Shown: positions 44,393 to 53,875, counted from the first letter of the stretch. The stretch: DNA of 64,000 nt from Cloacibacillus sp. An23 (GCF_002159945.1 NZ_NFJQ01000001.1:62001-126000), one strand, 5' to 3'. The notes: generated by a model from the letters alone, not told the origin. Numbers and translations are program-made.

Positions 44393-46309
44393 TTACGCGC
44401 CGAGCGCGCCTCTTTTGTAAAGTATGTATTTCGCCCTGTCGAGCGGCGAGACGCCGCGGTACGGCACGTCGCGCCCCTCTCCGGGCGGACATGGCGCATA
44501 GCCCGCAGGGACCGCGGAAAATGTCCCGCGTCCTCCCGTGAGCGAGGCGAGCCGCGCGGGGAAGTCCATGCTCGTCGCGAGCGGCAGCAGACCTTCCATT
44601 ACAAAGTTTCCTTTTTTCACGACGGGGCTTTCGAAGCTTCCGCGCATCGCAAGTATCTCGCCTATCAGCCTGCCTCCGTACTCTTCGGGGTACGTCAGGC
44701 GGAAGGCGAGCATAGGCTCGAGCAGCTCCGTGCCGCAGTTCACCAGGCCGTCCATTATGCCCATCGGCGTCGCGAGCGCGAAGTCGAGCGGGTGCGTGTG
44801 TACCGTGTGGTGCTCGCCGTCGGTCAGCGTTATTTTCAGATCCGTGACCTCCCAGCCGCGCGGCCCCTGCCTCAGAGCCTCGGTAAGCGTCTGGCGCACC
44901 TGAGCCTGATAGCGCAAGAAAATTTTGTCGTCGGGCACTGCGCTCTCGAATACGACGCCGGAGCCTAACGGCAAAGGTTCTATTTCGAAAAGCATGACGG
45001 CCCAGCAGGGCTTGGGCATCGTGTATTCGACGAAGCCGCGCCCTTTTTTGAGCGGGCGCTCCTTGTATATGACCATCGGCTCGCCGGCGGAAACTTCCAT
45101 GCCGTACCGTTCGCGCAGCGCGAGCAGCAGGGTCTCTATGCGCATCAGCCCCGTCACGCGGACGAGGAGTTCGCGCACTTCCTTTTCCCATATCACGTCG
45201 AGCAGCGGGTCCTCCGCCGAGAGCTCTTCGAGCGCCGCGACGAGCGCGGGATAGCCAGCGTCGGACTCCGGCGTCAGTTTGACGCGCAGGAGCGGGGAGG
45301 ACATCCCTGCGGGCGGCGGAACGCGCGACGGGTCGCCGAACGTGTCTCCGCAGACCACGCGCGAGAGGCCGCAGACCGCGCCGACTTCACCGGCGCGCAG
45401 CGCGCCCGTGTCGCGCTCCTTCGCGCCCTGGACTTCGCGTATCTGCGTGATTTTGCCCTCCGCGCCAGACGGCGAGCATTTCACCGCGTCGCGGTTGCCG
45501 AGTTCGCCTGTGAAGAGGCGGACGTGCGCGACGCGCCCGAGCGTCGGGTTATGTTCGACTTTGAAGACCACGCCGGAGGGCGGCTCTTCGGTTTCGGGGG
45601 CGCGCGGAGCGAGCGCCGCGAGCGCGTCGAGCAGCTCCGCGACGCCCTCGCCTTTGAGCGCCGCGCCGGTCAGGTATGGGATCAATTTTCTGTCGTAAAA
45701 GCAGCCGAGCAGCAGTGAATCGAGCTCTCCGGCGGAAAAACTTTCCGAGCCCTCTTCAAGATATTTTTCGAGCGCCGCGTCGTCATGCTCAGCGAGGGCC
45801 TCGGCGAGCGCCTCGCGGTCTCCGAGCGGAAGGCGGACGGGCTTCTCGCCGGTCAGCTCAGAAATCTCGCCGAGCACGGAATCCACGTCCGCGCCTTCGC
45901 GGTCGGTCTTGTTTATGAAAAAGAGCGCCGGGACGCCCATCTTCGAGAGAGCGCGCCATATCACTTCCGTCTGGGCCTGCACGCCCTCGACGGCGGAGAC
46001 CGCGACGACGGCGAAATCCATCGCGCGCGCCGCGCGTTCCGTCTCGCCGGAAAAATCGCTGTGGCCCGGCGTGTCTATGACGTATATCTTCGCGCCCTTC
46101 CACGTGAGGAAGGCCGAGGCGGCGCGCACCGAAATACCGCGGCGGCGCTCGAACTCCGTGAAATCCGTGTGAGCCGAGCCGTCGTCGACACGCCCGAGCG
46201 AGCGCACCGCGCCCGACTGAAAGAGCATCTGCTCCGTCAGCGTCGTCTTCCCCGCGTCTACGTGAGCGAGAATCCCTATCGTGAGCGGGCGGCGCTTCAG
46301 CCTATCCAA
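44393..46309 (-). CDS. TetM-like ribosomal protection family GTPase
   Basis: EF-G-related translational GTPase of 638 residues, the length of TetM/TetO proteins. Motifs are LAHVDAGKTTLTEQML (G1), RRGISVRAA (G2), DTPGHSDFSGE (G3) and NKTDREGADV (G4), then domains resembling EF-G II-V with PYRGVSPLDRAKYILYKRGAL at the C-terminus. Similarity to classical Tet proteins looks moderate, and the gene sits in a chromosomal operon with a nitroreductase, so tetracycline resistance should not be assumed; it may be a housekeeping relative. It overlaps the upstream gene by 13 bases. Confidence 0.82.
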   Translation of the reverse strand: MDRLKRRPLTIGILAHVDAGKTTLTEQMLFQSGAVRSLGRVDDGSAHTDFTEFERRRGISVRAASAFLTWKGAKIYVIDTPGHSDFSGETERAARAMDFAVVAVSAVEGVQAQTEVIWRALSKMGVPALFFINKTDREGADVDSVLGEISELTGEKPVRLPLGDREALAEALAEHDDAALEKYLEEGSESFSAGELDSLLLGCFYDRKLIPYLTGAALKGEGVAELLDALAALAPRAPETEEPPSGVVFKVEHNPTLGRVAHVRLFTGELGNRDAVKCSPSGAEGKITQIREVQGAKERDTGALRAGEVGAVCGLSRVVCGDTFGDPSRVPPPAGMSSPLLRVKLTPESDAGYPALVAALEELSAEDPLLDVIWEKEVRELLVRVTGLMRIETLLLALRERYGMEVSAGEPMVIYKERPLKKGRGFVEYTMPKPCWAVMLFEIEPLPLGSGVVFESAVPDDKIFLRYQAQVRQTLTEALRQGPRGWEVTDLKITLTDGEHHTVHTHPLDFALATPMGIMDGLVNCGTELLEPMLAFRLTYPEEYGGRLIGEILAMRGSFESPVVKKGNFVMEGLLPLATSMDFPARLASLTGGRGTFSAVPAGYAPCPPGEGRDVPYRGVSPLDRAKYILYKRGALGA

Positions 46310-47121
46310 TTTACGCTGACTTCTTTGCGCGGCGCGAACTGGCGGACGGGCCTCAGCGACGGCGCGCCGATCATCTGCGCCCCGCAGACGTGCTCGTCCT
46401 CGCCTATCCCTAGATACTCGCGCAGTCCTTTGAAATTGCGTATCGCCGTAGTGAGGTAGCCGCCCCAGCAGCAGCCGAGCCCCATCGCGTGGGCCGCAAG
46501 CTCCATGTAAGTCAGCGCGATAGCGCCGTCCTCCGGCCAGCCGTAACTCTTCGGCACGACCGCGACCGCGGCGTGCGGAGCGCCGCGCAGAAGCCGGTCC
46601 TCCCCTTCCTTGGCTTTCGCTATCATGCCCGCGCCCAGGATGGCTGCGCGGCTTGTCGGGTTTTTGAAAATTTCCTCGCGGAACCAGCAGAGTATGAGGT
46701 TCGTGACCTCCTTCGTCTTTTCCGGGTCCAGCGTGATTATCCAGCGGACGTTCTGGCTGTTGACCGCGGTGGGGGCCTGCCGCACGGCGTCGAGCAGCTT
46801 TTCAAAAGTCTCGCGCGGAACGGCCTCGTCCCGGAAGAAGCGGACGCTGCGGCGCGTCTTTATGAGATTCAGCCCCTCTTCCTCGCCCGGCATCTTTATC
46901 TCCGCGGCGCGTACGAGCTGCGAATCTTTCAGGAAAGAAAGCTCGTCCGCGCAGGCCGGGCACATCAGCACGCACTGGCCGCAGCCGATGCAGCGGGACT
47001 CGCGCTTACGGTCCACTTCCGGAAAGCCGGTCTCTCCGAAGCGCACGATGCCGGCCGGGCACGCTTTGACGCAGACGCCGCACTTAACGCATTTTTCCAT
47101 ATTTACGGTAAATAGGCTCAC
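46297..47121 (-). CDS. Ferredoxin-nitroreductase fusion
   Basis: Predicted flavin oxidoreductase of 274 residues with its own iron-sulfur clusters. The N-terminus has two 4Fe-4S sites, CVKCGVCVKACPAGI and CIGCGQCVLMCPACA; a nitroreductase domain follows (LIKTRRSVRFFRDEAVPRETFEKLLDAVRQAPTAVNSQNVRW for FMN, later MELAAHAMGLGCCWGGY and IGAPSLRPVR). Such fusions are common in anaerobes and mostly uncharacterised. I prefer GTG 47121, seven bases after GGAGG, to ATG 47127, which touches that site. It is the first gene of an operon with the TetM-like GTPase. Confidence 0.88.
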   Translation of the reverse strand: MSLFTVNMEKCVKCGVCVKACPAGIVRFGETGFPEVDRKRESRCIGCGQCVLMCPACADELSFLKDSQLVRAAEIKMPGEEEGLNLIKTRRSVRFFRDEAVPRETFEKLLDAVRQAPTAVNSQNVRWIITLDPEKTKEVTNLILCWFREEIFKNPTSRAAILGAGMIAKAKEGEDRLLRGAPHAAVAVVPKSYGWPEDGAIALTYMELAAHAMGLGCCWGGYLTTAIRNFKGLREYLGIGEDEHVCGAQMIGAPSLRPVRQFAPRKEVSVNWIG

Positions 47122-47290
47122 ATTCATCCCTCCGTACAAAATCCACATTCCCGCCGTAATTGTAGCACCAAGCCGCCGTTTCTGAAAAAGCGCGCCGCGC
47201 CGACGTCCGCCGCATCTCCACGTCATTCACACAAATAAGTGTTATAATCTCGTGCCAGAACGGCTCAGGCCGAACAACGGAGGTAATGTG

Positions 47291-48829
47291 ATGAAACGAA
47301 CTGCGCTACTGGTAATGGCGATAATCGCGCTGGCCTTCGCGCCGGCGGCGTCGGCGGAGACGTCGGAACTGATCCCGCCCTTCCACTGGACATATCATTC
47401 GCTTAGCAGCCTCGCTGCGAAGGGACTCATAGACAACGAAGTAGTGCCGGGCAAGAGCGCCTACAAGCCCGAACAGGTCGTCGCGATGGTCGTAACCGCC
47501 CTCAAGCACGCGGAGCGCGACATAACGAAGCTCGGAGAGCAGGAGCTCACCGCGATGCGGCAGCTCGCCGCGGCCTACCGCCCGTACTTCAAAACGGCGG
47601 GCTACGACTACGACGCCGTGCGCGGAGACATAGAGATATGCGCGATGCGCGCGGGACTCTCCGGCGCGGACGGCGCCGGCTACACGCCCGGCGAAAAGGC
47701 CCTTACGGCTAAAGCGGCGCTCGCCGTCAACAACTTCACATTCGACCTATACAAAACGGCCGCGAAGGACAAAGCCGGCGACAACATCTTCCTCTCTCCC
47801 TACAGCGTATCGACGGCGCTCGCTATGACCTACGCCGGAGCGCGCGGCGTGACGGAAGAAGAGATGGCGCGCGCGCTGCACTTCACGCCCGACATCCACA
47901 AGGGCATGGGCGCGCTCATCGGCTCGGTGAACTCCGTGCCAGAGGAGACTGCCGTTGTGAGTACGGCGAACGCGATATGGCCGGCCAAGGGTGAAAAAAT
48001 ACTGCCAGAGTTCTATCAGCTCGTGCGTCTCGACTACCGCGCGGGGCTGCGCCAGCTCGACTACGCATCTAACCCAGAGGCGGCGCGCAAAACGATAAAC
48101 AAATGGGTAGAGGAAAAGACCAACGACAAGATAACCGACATAATACCTGGCGGGGCCCTCACGAAGGACACGAAGATAGTGCTGACCAACGCCGTCTACT
48201 TCAAGGCTGGATGGCAGGAGGAGTTCAAAGCTTCCGACACGGCTCCGCGTCCCTTCTGGGTGAGCGCCGATAAATCCGTAAGCGTGCCGACGATGACGCG
48301 GACCGCGGACAGGCTCGGCTATGCGAAACTCGACGGCGCAGAGATGATCGACATGCCCTACAAGAACGGACGGTTCTCGATGCTGGTGCTGCTGCCCGAC
48401 AAAGATTCCTCGGCGGAAGAGCTCGAAGCGCGCCTCTCGTCGGAGAACGTCGAGAAGTGGAGCGCCGCGCTGAATCCCGCGCGCGTCGAAATATTCATTC
48501 CGAAGTTCAAGCAGGAAAGCAGCTACGAGCTCAGCACGACGCTGGCGGGCCTCGGCATGGCTTCGGCCTTCACGCCGGGAGCCGCCGACTTCTCCGGCAT
48601 CAGCGGAAACCGCGACTTCTGCATAAGCGGCGTACTGCACAAGACATTCGTCGAAGTTGCGGAAGAAGGCACGGAAGCCGCCGCAGCGACCGCCGTCATA
48701 GTGATGCGCGCTGCGATGCCCGCGCCGCAGGAGACCGTGGTATTCCGCGCCGACAGGCCGTTCGTCTACCTGATAAAGGACAACGAGACGAACGCGATAC
48801 TCTTCATAGGCCGCTACGCGAGGCCGTAG
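47291..48829 (+). CDS. Secreted serpin with N-terminal S-layer-like domain
   Basis: Serine-protease inhibitor family protein of 512 residues. It has a signal peptide (MKRTALLVMAIIALAFAPAASA), a domain of about 100 residues that resembles an S-layer homology unit (IPPFHWTYHSLSSLAAKGLI) and may hold it at the cell surface, and a full serpin fold from about 150 (FLSPYSVSTALAMTYAGARG, ANAIWPAKGEKI, VLTNAVYFKAGWQEEF). The reactive-centre hinge EEGTEAAAATAV is of the inhibitory type; the P1 region reads VMRAAMP, so Ala, Met or Arg are candidates for P1. The C-terminus RPFVYLIKDNETNAILFIGR is intact. GGAGG lies 7 bases before the ATG. A role against host or community proteases is inference. Confidence 0.92.
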   Translation: MKRTALLVMAIIALAFAPAASAETSELIPPFHWTYHSLSSLAAKGLIDNEVVPGKSAYKPEQVVAMVVTALKHAERDITKLGEQELTAMRQLAAAYRPYFKTAGYDYDAVRGDIEICAMRAGLSGADGAGYTPGEKALTAKAALAVNNFTFDLYKTAAKDKAGDNIFLSPYSVSTALAMTYAGARGVTEEEMARALHFTPDIHKGMGALIGSVNSVPEETAVVSTANAIWPAKGEKILPEFYQLVRLDYRAGLRQLDYASNPEAARKTINKWVEEKTNDKITDIIPGGALTKDTKIVLTNAVYFKAGWQEEFKASDTAPRPFWVSADKSVSVPTMTRTADRLGYAKLDGAEMIDMPYKNGRFSMLVLLPDKDSSAEELEARLSSENVEKWSAALNPARVEIFIPKFKQESSYELSTTLAGLGMASAFTPGAADFSGISGNRDFCISGVLHKTFVEVAEEGTEAAAATAVIVMRAAMPAPQETVVFRADRPFVYLIKDNETNAILFIGRYARP

Positions 48830-48857
48830 ACAAAACCGGGAAAAAACTAAGAGACCT

Positions 48858-48898
48858 AAGACGGAGGCCTTCATGCGGCGGCAGGCCTCCGTCTTTTA
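48858..48898 (+). terminator. Terminator after the serpin gene
   Basis: AAGACGGAGGCCT (48858-48870) pairs perfectly with AGGCCTCCGTCTT (48883-48895), followed by TT. Confidence 0.75.
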
Positions 48899-49106
48899 AC
48901 GGCCGCCGCGCTCCGGCGCGCGCGGGCGGTAGATAAAACTTACGGACTCCGCTCCGGAAGCAGAAAACTCAATCGCGGCCGGCTTTACGCCAAAACGGTC
49001 CCGAAAGTCCTGCGGCTCGCCGCGCTAAACGAAAATCCCACGCGCTCCGACCGGCATGGCGAAAATACTGCGAGTATACTGCGGCACGGCATGGCGGCCA
49101 GAATCC

Positions 49107-50558
49107 CTACCTCTTCGTCAGCTCTATATGACGTTTCGCGTCTTCCGGCGCCCGGGAGAAAAGACTTACCGCCGCAGTCACGGCGGCGGAGGCTATAAAC
49201 GCCGGGAACAACTCATACATGAATCCTTTCAGCGGCGGCGTGTTGTACCACGCTATCGTAACCGCGGCTCCGGCGGCCATTCCGCACAAAACGCCCCTTC
49301 CAGTAATCCACCGGCAGAAAAGCGAAAGAACAAGCGGAGGCGCGAACGACGCCCCCATAACGGCGAAAGCGTAGAGTACGAACCAGAACACTATCCTCTG
49401 ATGCTGTAGCGCTATAAAAGCGCCGAAAACTCCGACCGCGGCGACAACGGCGCGTCCGGCAAGCGCGGCGCTTCTCTCCGGAAGCTTTCTGCCGAACACT
49501 CCTTCTATGATATCGAGCTGCACGGTCTGAGCCACAAGCACGATAAGCGAATCGAGCGTAGACAATATAGCGGAGAACACTGCGGCGAGGACTATACCGG
49601 CCGCCAGCGGATCCAGGCTCCGCACGACCAGCAGAGGGAAAGCGAACTCCGGGTCCGGCACCGCCGGCATCATTACGCGGCATATAACGCCGAGCAGGGT
49701 GCTGCCGCTGGTCTGTATCAGCACCCATGCCACGCCTATTACGGCGGAGGTTATGAGAGTGGCGTCGTCCCTCGCAGTAATGAAGCGCTGCAGTATATGC
49801 GGCTGCCCGAGGAGGCCCAGCCCTCCGGCCGCAAGGCCGAAAGCGAACGCCGCCCCGTCGCGTCCCTTAAGGCCGGAGGCGAACGTCAAAAGCCTCGGGT
49901 CAAGCAGATACGCGCGTTCCCAAAACGCATGCCATCCGCCTATATACGTTATAAACATCAACGGCGCGAAAAACAGCACCGCTATGATGACGGCGCCTTG
50001 GACGACGTCGGTCCAAACGACCGCGCGGTAGCCGCCCAGCAAAGTATAGAAGGCGCTTATAAAAGCCGCGGCCCAGACGGCACGGCCGTAATCCCAGCCG
50101 ACGACGGCCTCGAAGGATTTCCCGGCGCTGGTGAGCTGCGCGGCCGTATAGACTACGAAAAATACTACGATGACTATCGAGGCGAAGGCGCGCAGCTTTT
50201 TCCCCTCGTCCGGAAAACGGAGCGCGAAATAATGCGGGATGGATGTGGCTCCGGTGCGCCTGGTGTACCGGCGGAGCGCCGGCGCTACAAATATATAGTT
50301 GCAGAACATACCTATCGTATAGCCGATACATATCCACATCATGGACACGCCGTAAGCGTAGGCGAAACCGACGGCTCCGGTAAAAACCCATCCGCTCGAA
50401 TCGGAAGCCCCCACGCTCAACGCCGTAGGTATAGGGCCGAAATCGCGGTCCCCCAAATAGAATCCCTCGGCCGACTTGGAAAAATAACGGTTCGACGCGA
50501 GCCCTATGGCGATGAAGACCAGGAGGCAGAGGCCCGAAACATAAAGCGCCGTATTCAT
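49107..50558 (-). CDS. Sodium:solute symporter, PutP-like
   Basis: Inner-membrane symporter of the SSS family, 483 residues with about 13 membrane segments. Typical stretches are GFYLGDRDFGPIPTALSVGASDSSGWVF (the sodium-site region of TM1/2), GGYRAVVWTDVVQG, GLGLLGQPHILQRF and ILSTLDSLIVLVAQTVQLDI. The pattern SVGASDSSGW with GQPHILQRF is closest to proline/sodium symporter PutP, but the substrate cannot be fixed. A 46-residue membrane protein gene overlaps its start by 4 bases. Confidence 0.87.
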   Translation of the reverse strand: MNTALYVSGLCLLVFIAIGLASNRYFSKSAEGFYLGDRDFGPIPTALSVGASDSSGWVFTGAVGFAYAYGVSMMWICIGYTIGMFCNYIFVAPALRRYTRRTGATSIPHYFALRFPDEGKKLRAFASIVIVVFFVVYTAAQLTSAGKSFEAVVGWDYGRAVWAAAFISAFYTLLGGYRAVVWTDVVQGAVIIAVLFFAPLMFITYIGGWHAFWERAYLLDPRLLTFASGLKGRDGAAFAFGLAAGGLGLLGQPHILQRFITARDDATLITSAVIGVAWVLIQTSGSTLLGVICRVMMPAVPDPEFAFPLLVVRSLDPLAAGIVLAAVFSAILSTLDSLIVLVAQTVQLDIIEGVFGRKLPERSAALAGRAVVAAVGVFGAFIALQHQRIVFWFVLYAFAVMGASFAPPLVLSLFCRWITGRGVLCGMAAGAAVTIAWYNTPPLKGFMYELFPAFIASAAVTAAVSLFSRAPEDAKRHIELTKR

Positions 50559-50695
50559 TCCGTTCCTGACCCTTTCTTACGCGTTTTCTCGCGTCTCATG
50601 GCGCGGCGGTAGTACAGCAGCGCGGCCGCCGACGCAAGGGCCGGGAATATGATAAACGCAAACGTGATAAAAAACGGTATTTCAGGCATATTCAT
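50555..50695 (-). CDS. Small membrane protein coupled to the symporter
   Basis: A 46-residue protein with a single hydrophobic helix (ITFAFIIFPALASAAALLYY) and a basic tail (RRAMRREKTRKKGSGTE). The start is ATG 50695 (MNMPEIPFF). Its stop overlaps the symporter start in an ATGA, so the two are translationally coupled. Tiny accessory proteins are known next to several sodium symporters; a structural or stabilising role is inferred from this context only. Confidence 0.72.
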   Translation of the reverse strand: MNMPEIPFFITFAFIIFPALASAAALLYYRRAMRREKTRKKGSGTE

Positions 50696-51369
50696 GCACT
50701 GCGCATCCCTTCGTGCTTCAGCCGGCTCTCCAAGACCGGCGCGCAGCTGAATTGTAACACACTGTGATAAGATAAGGGGCAAACGCGCGCTCCCTTTGTC
50801 AAAATAACGTTGCCGCCTGGGAGTGCGGGACATGGCCGCGGGTCATCCTTATATCCCCGTTCCAAAAGAGTCTCACGGCGTCTCCGAAGGACATCTCCTG
50901 ACCTCCGGGAATTTCTGCGTTCGCCGGCTATGAACTTTGTCCCCGTCTCCAAGGCTTCTTTCCTTCCGCCGCGCTCCGTACGATTATTTTTATGTTTGTA
51001 TTTTTTCCTATCCAAGTCCCCGCTTCGCCTTTCTTATAACGCCGTGAGACGCTTCATATTCCGTCTTTGTTTTACTTTATGCGTATACAAAATAATCTGC
51101 CGTATCAATTTTTTAGCAATTACCAAAAACTGGGCCGCTCTGCGCCATCAGGCAAAGAATACGATAATCCGGCATATTATGAGTTTTTCATGTGTTACAT
51201 TTTGGGGCGCACCGGACATTACGCACGTATATTTACTTATACAAAATATTCTATGTTTATATGTTTGTATGTATATCAATATTTTACTGATATCTATCTC
51301 ATATTTCCGTTTTTGTTATAATTATGTATAGACGCGAAGCAATAAATTGGAGAGTGGAGGCATGGACAG
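50696..51369. other. 674-base stretch without a supported gene
   Basis: Right part (51040-51360) is strongly A+T-rich with poly-T and TATAAT-like words (51313-51318) and probably contains the promoter of the cupin-regulator gene. The left part (50696-51030) has the presumed promoter of the symporter operon (TACAAT on the minus strand at 50750-50755). Open frames across it are short and unlike known proteins. A structured 5' leader on the minus strand cannot be excluded. Confidence 0.45.
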
Positions 51370-51930
51370 ATGCTTGGAGCCAGAGTAAAAAAGCTGAGAA
51401 AAGAGCGGGGCGTTACGCTGAAGCAAGTCGCAGCGGCCTCAGGACTTTCGCAGGGATACCTCAGCCAGATAGAGACCGATAAGGTAGAGCCTTCTATCTC
51501 CGTGCTGCGCAAGCTTTCGTCGTTCTACCGCGTCCCGCTGCTGTACTTCTTCGACACCGACCCGGCCGAGGATATCGTGGTGCGCAGAAACGAGCGCAAG
51601 ATCATCAGCAGCCCGCGCGCGCCGATCACATACGAAATGCTCCAGCACAGCGTAACGAATAAAAAGATGGAATGTTCGATAATGAAGCTGGCGCCGCATT
51701 ACAGCGACCCGGACGGAGTGTACGCCTCTTACCCGGGCGAGGAATGTTTTCTCGTCCTCAGCGGCTCGGTAGAGTTCGAGCAGGAGGGGCGCGTCTACAC
51801 GCTGGAAGAGGGCGACAGCATATATTACGAGAGTTCGAAGCCCTTCCGCCTTATGAATCCGGGCGGCGTGACGGCGGAGATAGTCGGAGTCCGTACGCCG
51901 CCGAACAGACGCGCAGAGAGCGAAGAATAG
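51370..51930 (+). CDS. XRE-cupin transcription regulator
   Basis: A 186-residue regulator with an N-terminal helix-turn-helix (about 7-60: VKKLRKERGVTLKQVAAASGLSQGYLSQIETDKVEPSI) and a C-terminal cupin domain (about 105-180: SYPGEECFLVLSGSVEFEQEGRVYTLEEGDSIYYESSKPFRLMNPG). This two-domain layout is common in regulators of amino-acid, polyamine or osmolyte use; the ligand is unknown. It is preceded by an A+T-rich region and followed by a strong hairpin. Its start has GGAGG about 17 bases upstream (GGAGTGGAGGCATGGACAG), so the first ATG at 51361 in another frame might also be tried by ribosomes. Confidence 0.85.
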   Translation: MLGARVKKLRKERGVTLKQVAAASGLSQGYLSQIETDKVEPSISVLRKLSSFYRVPLLYFFDTDPAEDIVVRRNERKIISSPRAPITYEMLQHSVTNKKMECSIMKLAPHYSDPDGVYASYPGEECFLVLSGSVEFEQEGRVYTLEEGDSIYYESSKPFRLMNPGGVTAEIVGVRTPPNRRAESEE

Positions 51931-52287
51931 TTTTTTATCGACAGGACGGAAACGGCGGCGCGCGGAAATTTTATCCGCTCGCCGCCGTTTCGCGCAGCGC
52001 CTTATATTCAGCCGGCGGTTCGGAGCGGGGCGCGAAACCGGCGCTTTTATCCCCCGATTAACTTCTTCCGAAAATGTATGCCGCCCCGCAAGCCTTCTGC
52101 GTGATACTGGGCCTCCGGCCCGTGCTCGACGGCCTCCGGCCTTCATTACGGCTGTTCCGTTTCATTCAGCCTCGGTGTTATAGATTCCCCGGACAGGACA
52201 TTTCCGGGGCAGGCTATCCAAAAGACTGCCGGAACGGCATAAATGTTTGCTGTTATCGTTAATCCGCTGCATGTCGGGCGGCTTCAG
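51931..52287. other. 357-base spacer between the cupin regulator and rmuC
   Basis: Apart from the hairpin at 51949-51991 it contains two copies of GCCTCCGGCC (near 52110 and 52131) and a smaller hairpin CCCCGGA/TCCGGGG near 52185-52207. I see no gene. Confidence 0.45.
51949..51991 (+). terminator. Long hairpin after the cupin regulator, probable terminator
   Basis: GAAACGGCGGCG (51949-51960) pairs perfectly with CGCCGCCGTTTC (51980-51991), and inside it GCGGA pairs with TCCGC, making a stem of about 17 pairs. The U tract is missing on the plus strand, so termination strength is unsure. Confidence 0.5.
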
Positions 52288-53754
52288 TTAAAATATCTGT
52301 CCCTGACGCGGCTTTTCTTCGGCGTCGGCCAGGAATTCCTCGCCGCCGTCAAGCGGAAGCTGCTGGACGCCCTTGAGCGCGCGGTTGATGGCGCGCGTGC
52401 GGACTCCGGCGTTGTCCAGCTCTTTTCCGGCGGCTTCTATCTTCTCGCGCGTCTTTTCGAGCACGACGCCGAATTTTTCGAATTCCGTCTTGACCTTGCC
52501 GAGCAGGGCCCATACCTCGCTCGAGCGCTTTTCTATCGCAAGGGTGCGGAAGCCCATCTGTAAGCTGTTGAGCAGCGCGCATATAGTCGTCGGCCCTGCG
52601 GGGACTACGCGGTACTCGCGCGATATGCGTTCGCATAGGCCGTCGAGACGCAGCACCTCGGCGTACAGCCCCTCGACCGGAAGGTAGAGTATGCCGAAGT
52701 CGGTCGTGTAAGGCGGCTCGATGTATTTGTCGCGTATCATCTTCGCTTCGTCGAGCACGCGCGCCCGAAGCGCCTTCTGCGCCTCGGCGAGCGCCGCAGC
52801 GTCGCCCTGCTCGGAGGCCGACGCTATGCGCTGGTAGTCTTCCATCGGGAACTTAGAGTCTATGGGAAGCCACACCGGGGCTCCGTCGCCGCGTCCCGGC
52901 AGCATGACGGCGAACTCGACGCGCTGTCCGCTCTTCGGGCGCGTCTCGACGTTCTCGGCGTACTGCTCCTTTGTAAGCATCTGCTCGAGCAGTGCGCGAA
53001 GCTGCATTTCGCCCCACGTGCCGCGCGTCTTGACGTTCGATAGGACTTTCTTGAGATCGCCGACGTCGGAGGTAAGAGCGCGCATCTCGCCGAGCCCCTT
53101 ATGCACCTGTTCGAGCCGTTCGGAGACGGAGGCGAAGGCCTCGCCGAGCCGCTTTTCGAGCGTAGAGTGGAGCTGCTCGTCCACCGTCGCGCGCACTTTC
53201 TCGAGCTTTTCTTCGTTGCCTTTCTGCAGCTCGCGCAGCTTTTCTTCCACCGTAGAGCGCACGGCCTCGAGCTTTTCCTCGTTGAGGCGGCTTATGTTGG
53301 CGAGCTGGTTGGAAAAGGAGGTCAGACTTTCCGTCTGCTGCGCGCTTATCGCCTTGATGAGCGCGCCCTGCGCCTCGCCGAGAGCAGCGAGCTGCTTCGA
53401 AAAGTTCTGGAAGCTGTCGCGCTGCATTCCGCCGAGCTCCGTCACGCGCTTCGCCTGCGCGTCGCCTAGGTTCGCTATGCTGCGCGCCTGCTCCGCCCGC
53501 CCTGCGGCCGCGGCCTCGTTCTGCTCGCGGCGCATGGATACGAGGTTTTTCGCCAAAGTCTCTTCCGTCTCGCCGAGCCGCGCCTCGACGCTCTGAAGCC
53601 GCGTTAAAAGCTCGCGCGCCGTCTGCTCCATTGCGCCGGCGCTCTCGCGCATGCGCGACATTGAAAACACGACATATACGCCGGCCAGTACGAGAAAAAG
53701 TCCGGCACCGATAATTATGGGCATCAAACGAAACACCTCCGTCAAGATGCCCAT
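52288..53754 (-). CDS. rmuC: RmuC family protein
   Basis: A 488-residue member of the RmuC family, linked in E. coli to limiting DNA inversions and predicted to hold a restriction-endonuclease-like fold. It has one N-terminal membrane segment (PIIIGAGLFLVLAGVYVVF), a long coiled coil (about 30-230, rich in E/K/Q heptads), and the C-terminal RmuC domain with GTWGEMQLRALLEQML, PIDSKFPMEDYQR and FGILYLPVEGLYAEVL. It is monocistronic. The true role in this organism is unknown. Confidence 0.92.
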   Translation of the reverse strand: MGILTEVFRLMPIIIGAGLFLVLAGVYVVFSMSRMRESAGAMEQTARELLTRLQSVEARLGETEETLAKNLVSMRREQNEAAAAGRAEQARSIANLGDAQAKRVTELGGMQRDSFQNFSKQLAALGEAQGALIKAISAQQTESLTSFSNQLANISRLNEEKLEAVRSTVEEKLRELQKGNEEKLEKVRATVDEQLHSTLEKRLGEAFASVSERLEQVHKGLGEMRALTSDVGDLKKVLSNVKTRGTWGEMQLRALLEQMLTKEQYAENVETRPKSGQRVEFAVMLPGRGDGAPVWLPIDSKFPMEDYQRIASASEQGDAAALAEAQKALRARVLDEAKMIRDKYIEPPYTTDFGILYLPVEGLYAEVLRLDGLCERISREYRVVPAGPTTICALLNSLQMGFRTLAIEKRSSEVWALLGKVKTEFEKFGVVLEKTREKIEAAGKELDNAGVRTRAINRALKGVQQLPLDGGEEFLADAEEKPRQGQIF

Positions 53755-53875
53755 ATTATATAGTCAAACTTTATGAAAATAAAATAGGCGCGATATATAC
53801 AAACAAATAAAATTGCCGGCTGAGCGCGTCCGAGTACCGCTGCGCGCAGCGAGAGCCGCTCAGACGCGCACGGCG

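Noticed and set aside
44393-46309. Calling the GTPase a tetracycline resistance gene
   Set aside because: The family match is clear but the chromosomal operon context and lack of mobile elements give no support for acquired resistance.
52074-52262. 62-codon frame in the spacer before rmuC
   Set aside because: No ribosome binding site, no recognisable motif, and it crosses two hairpins.
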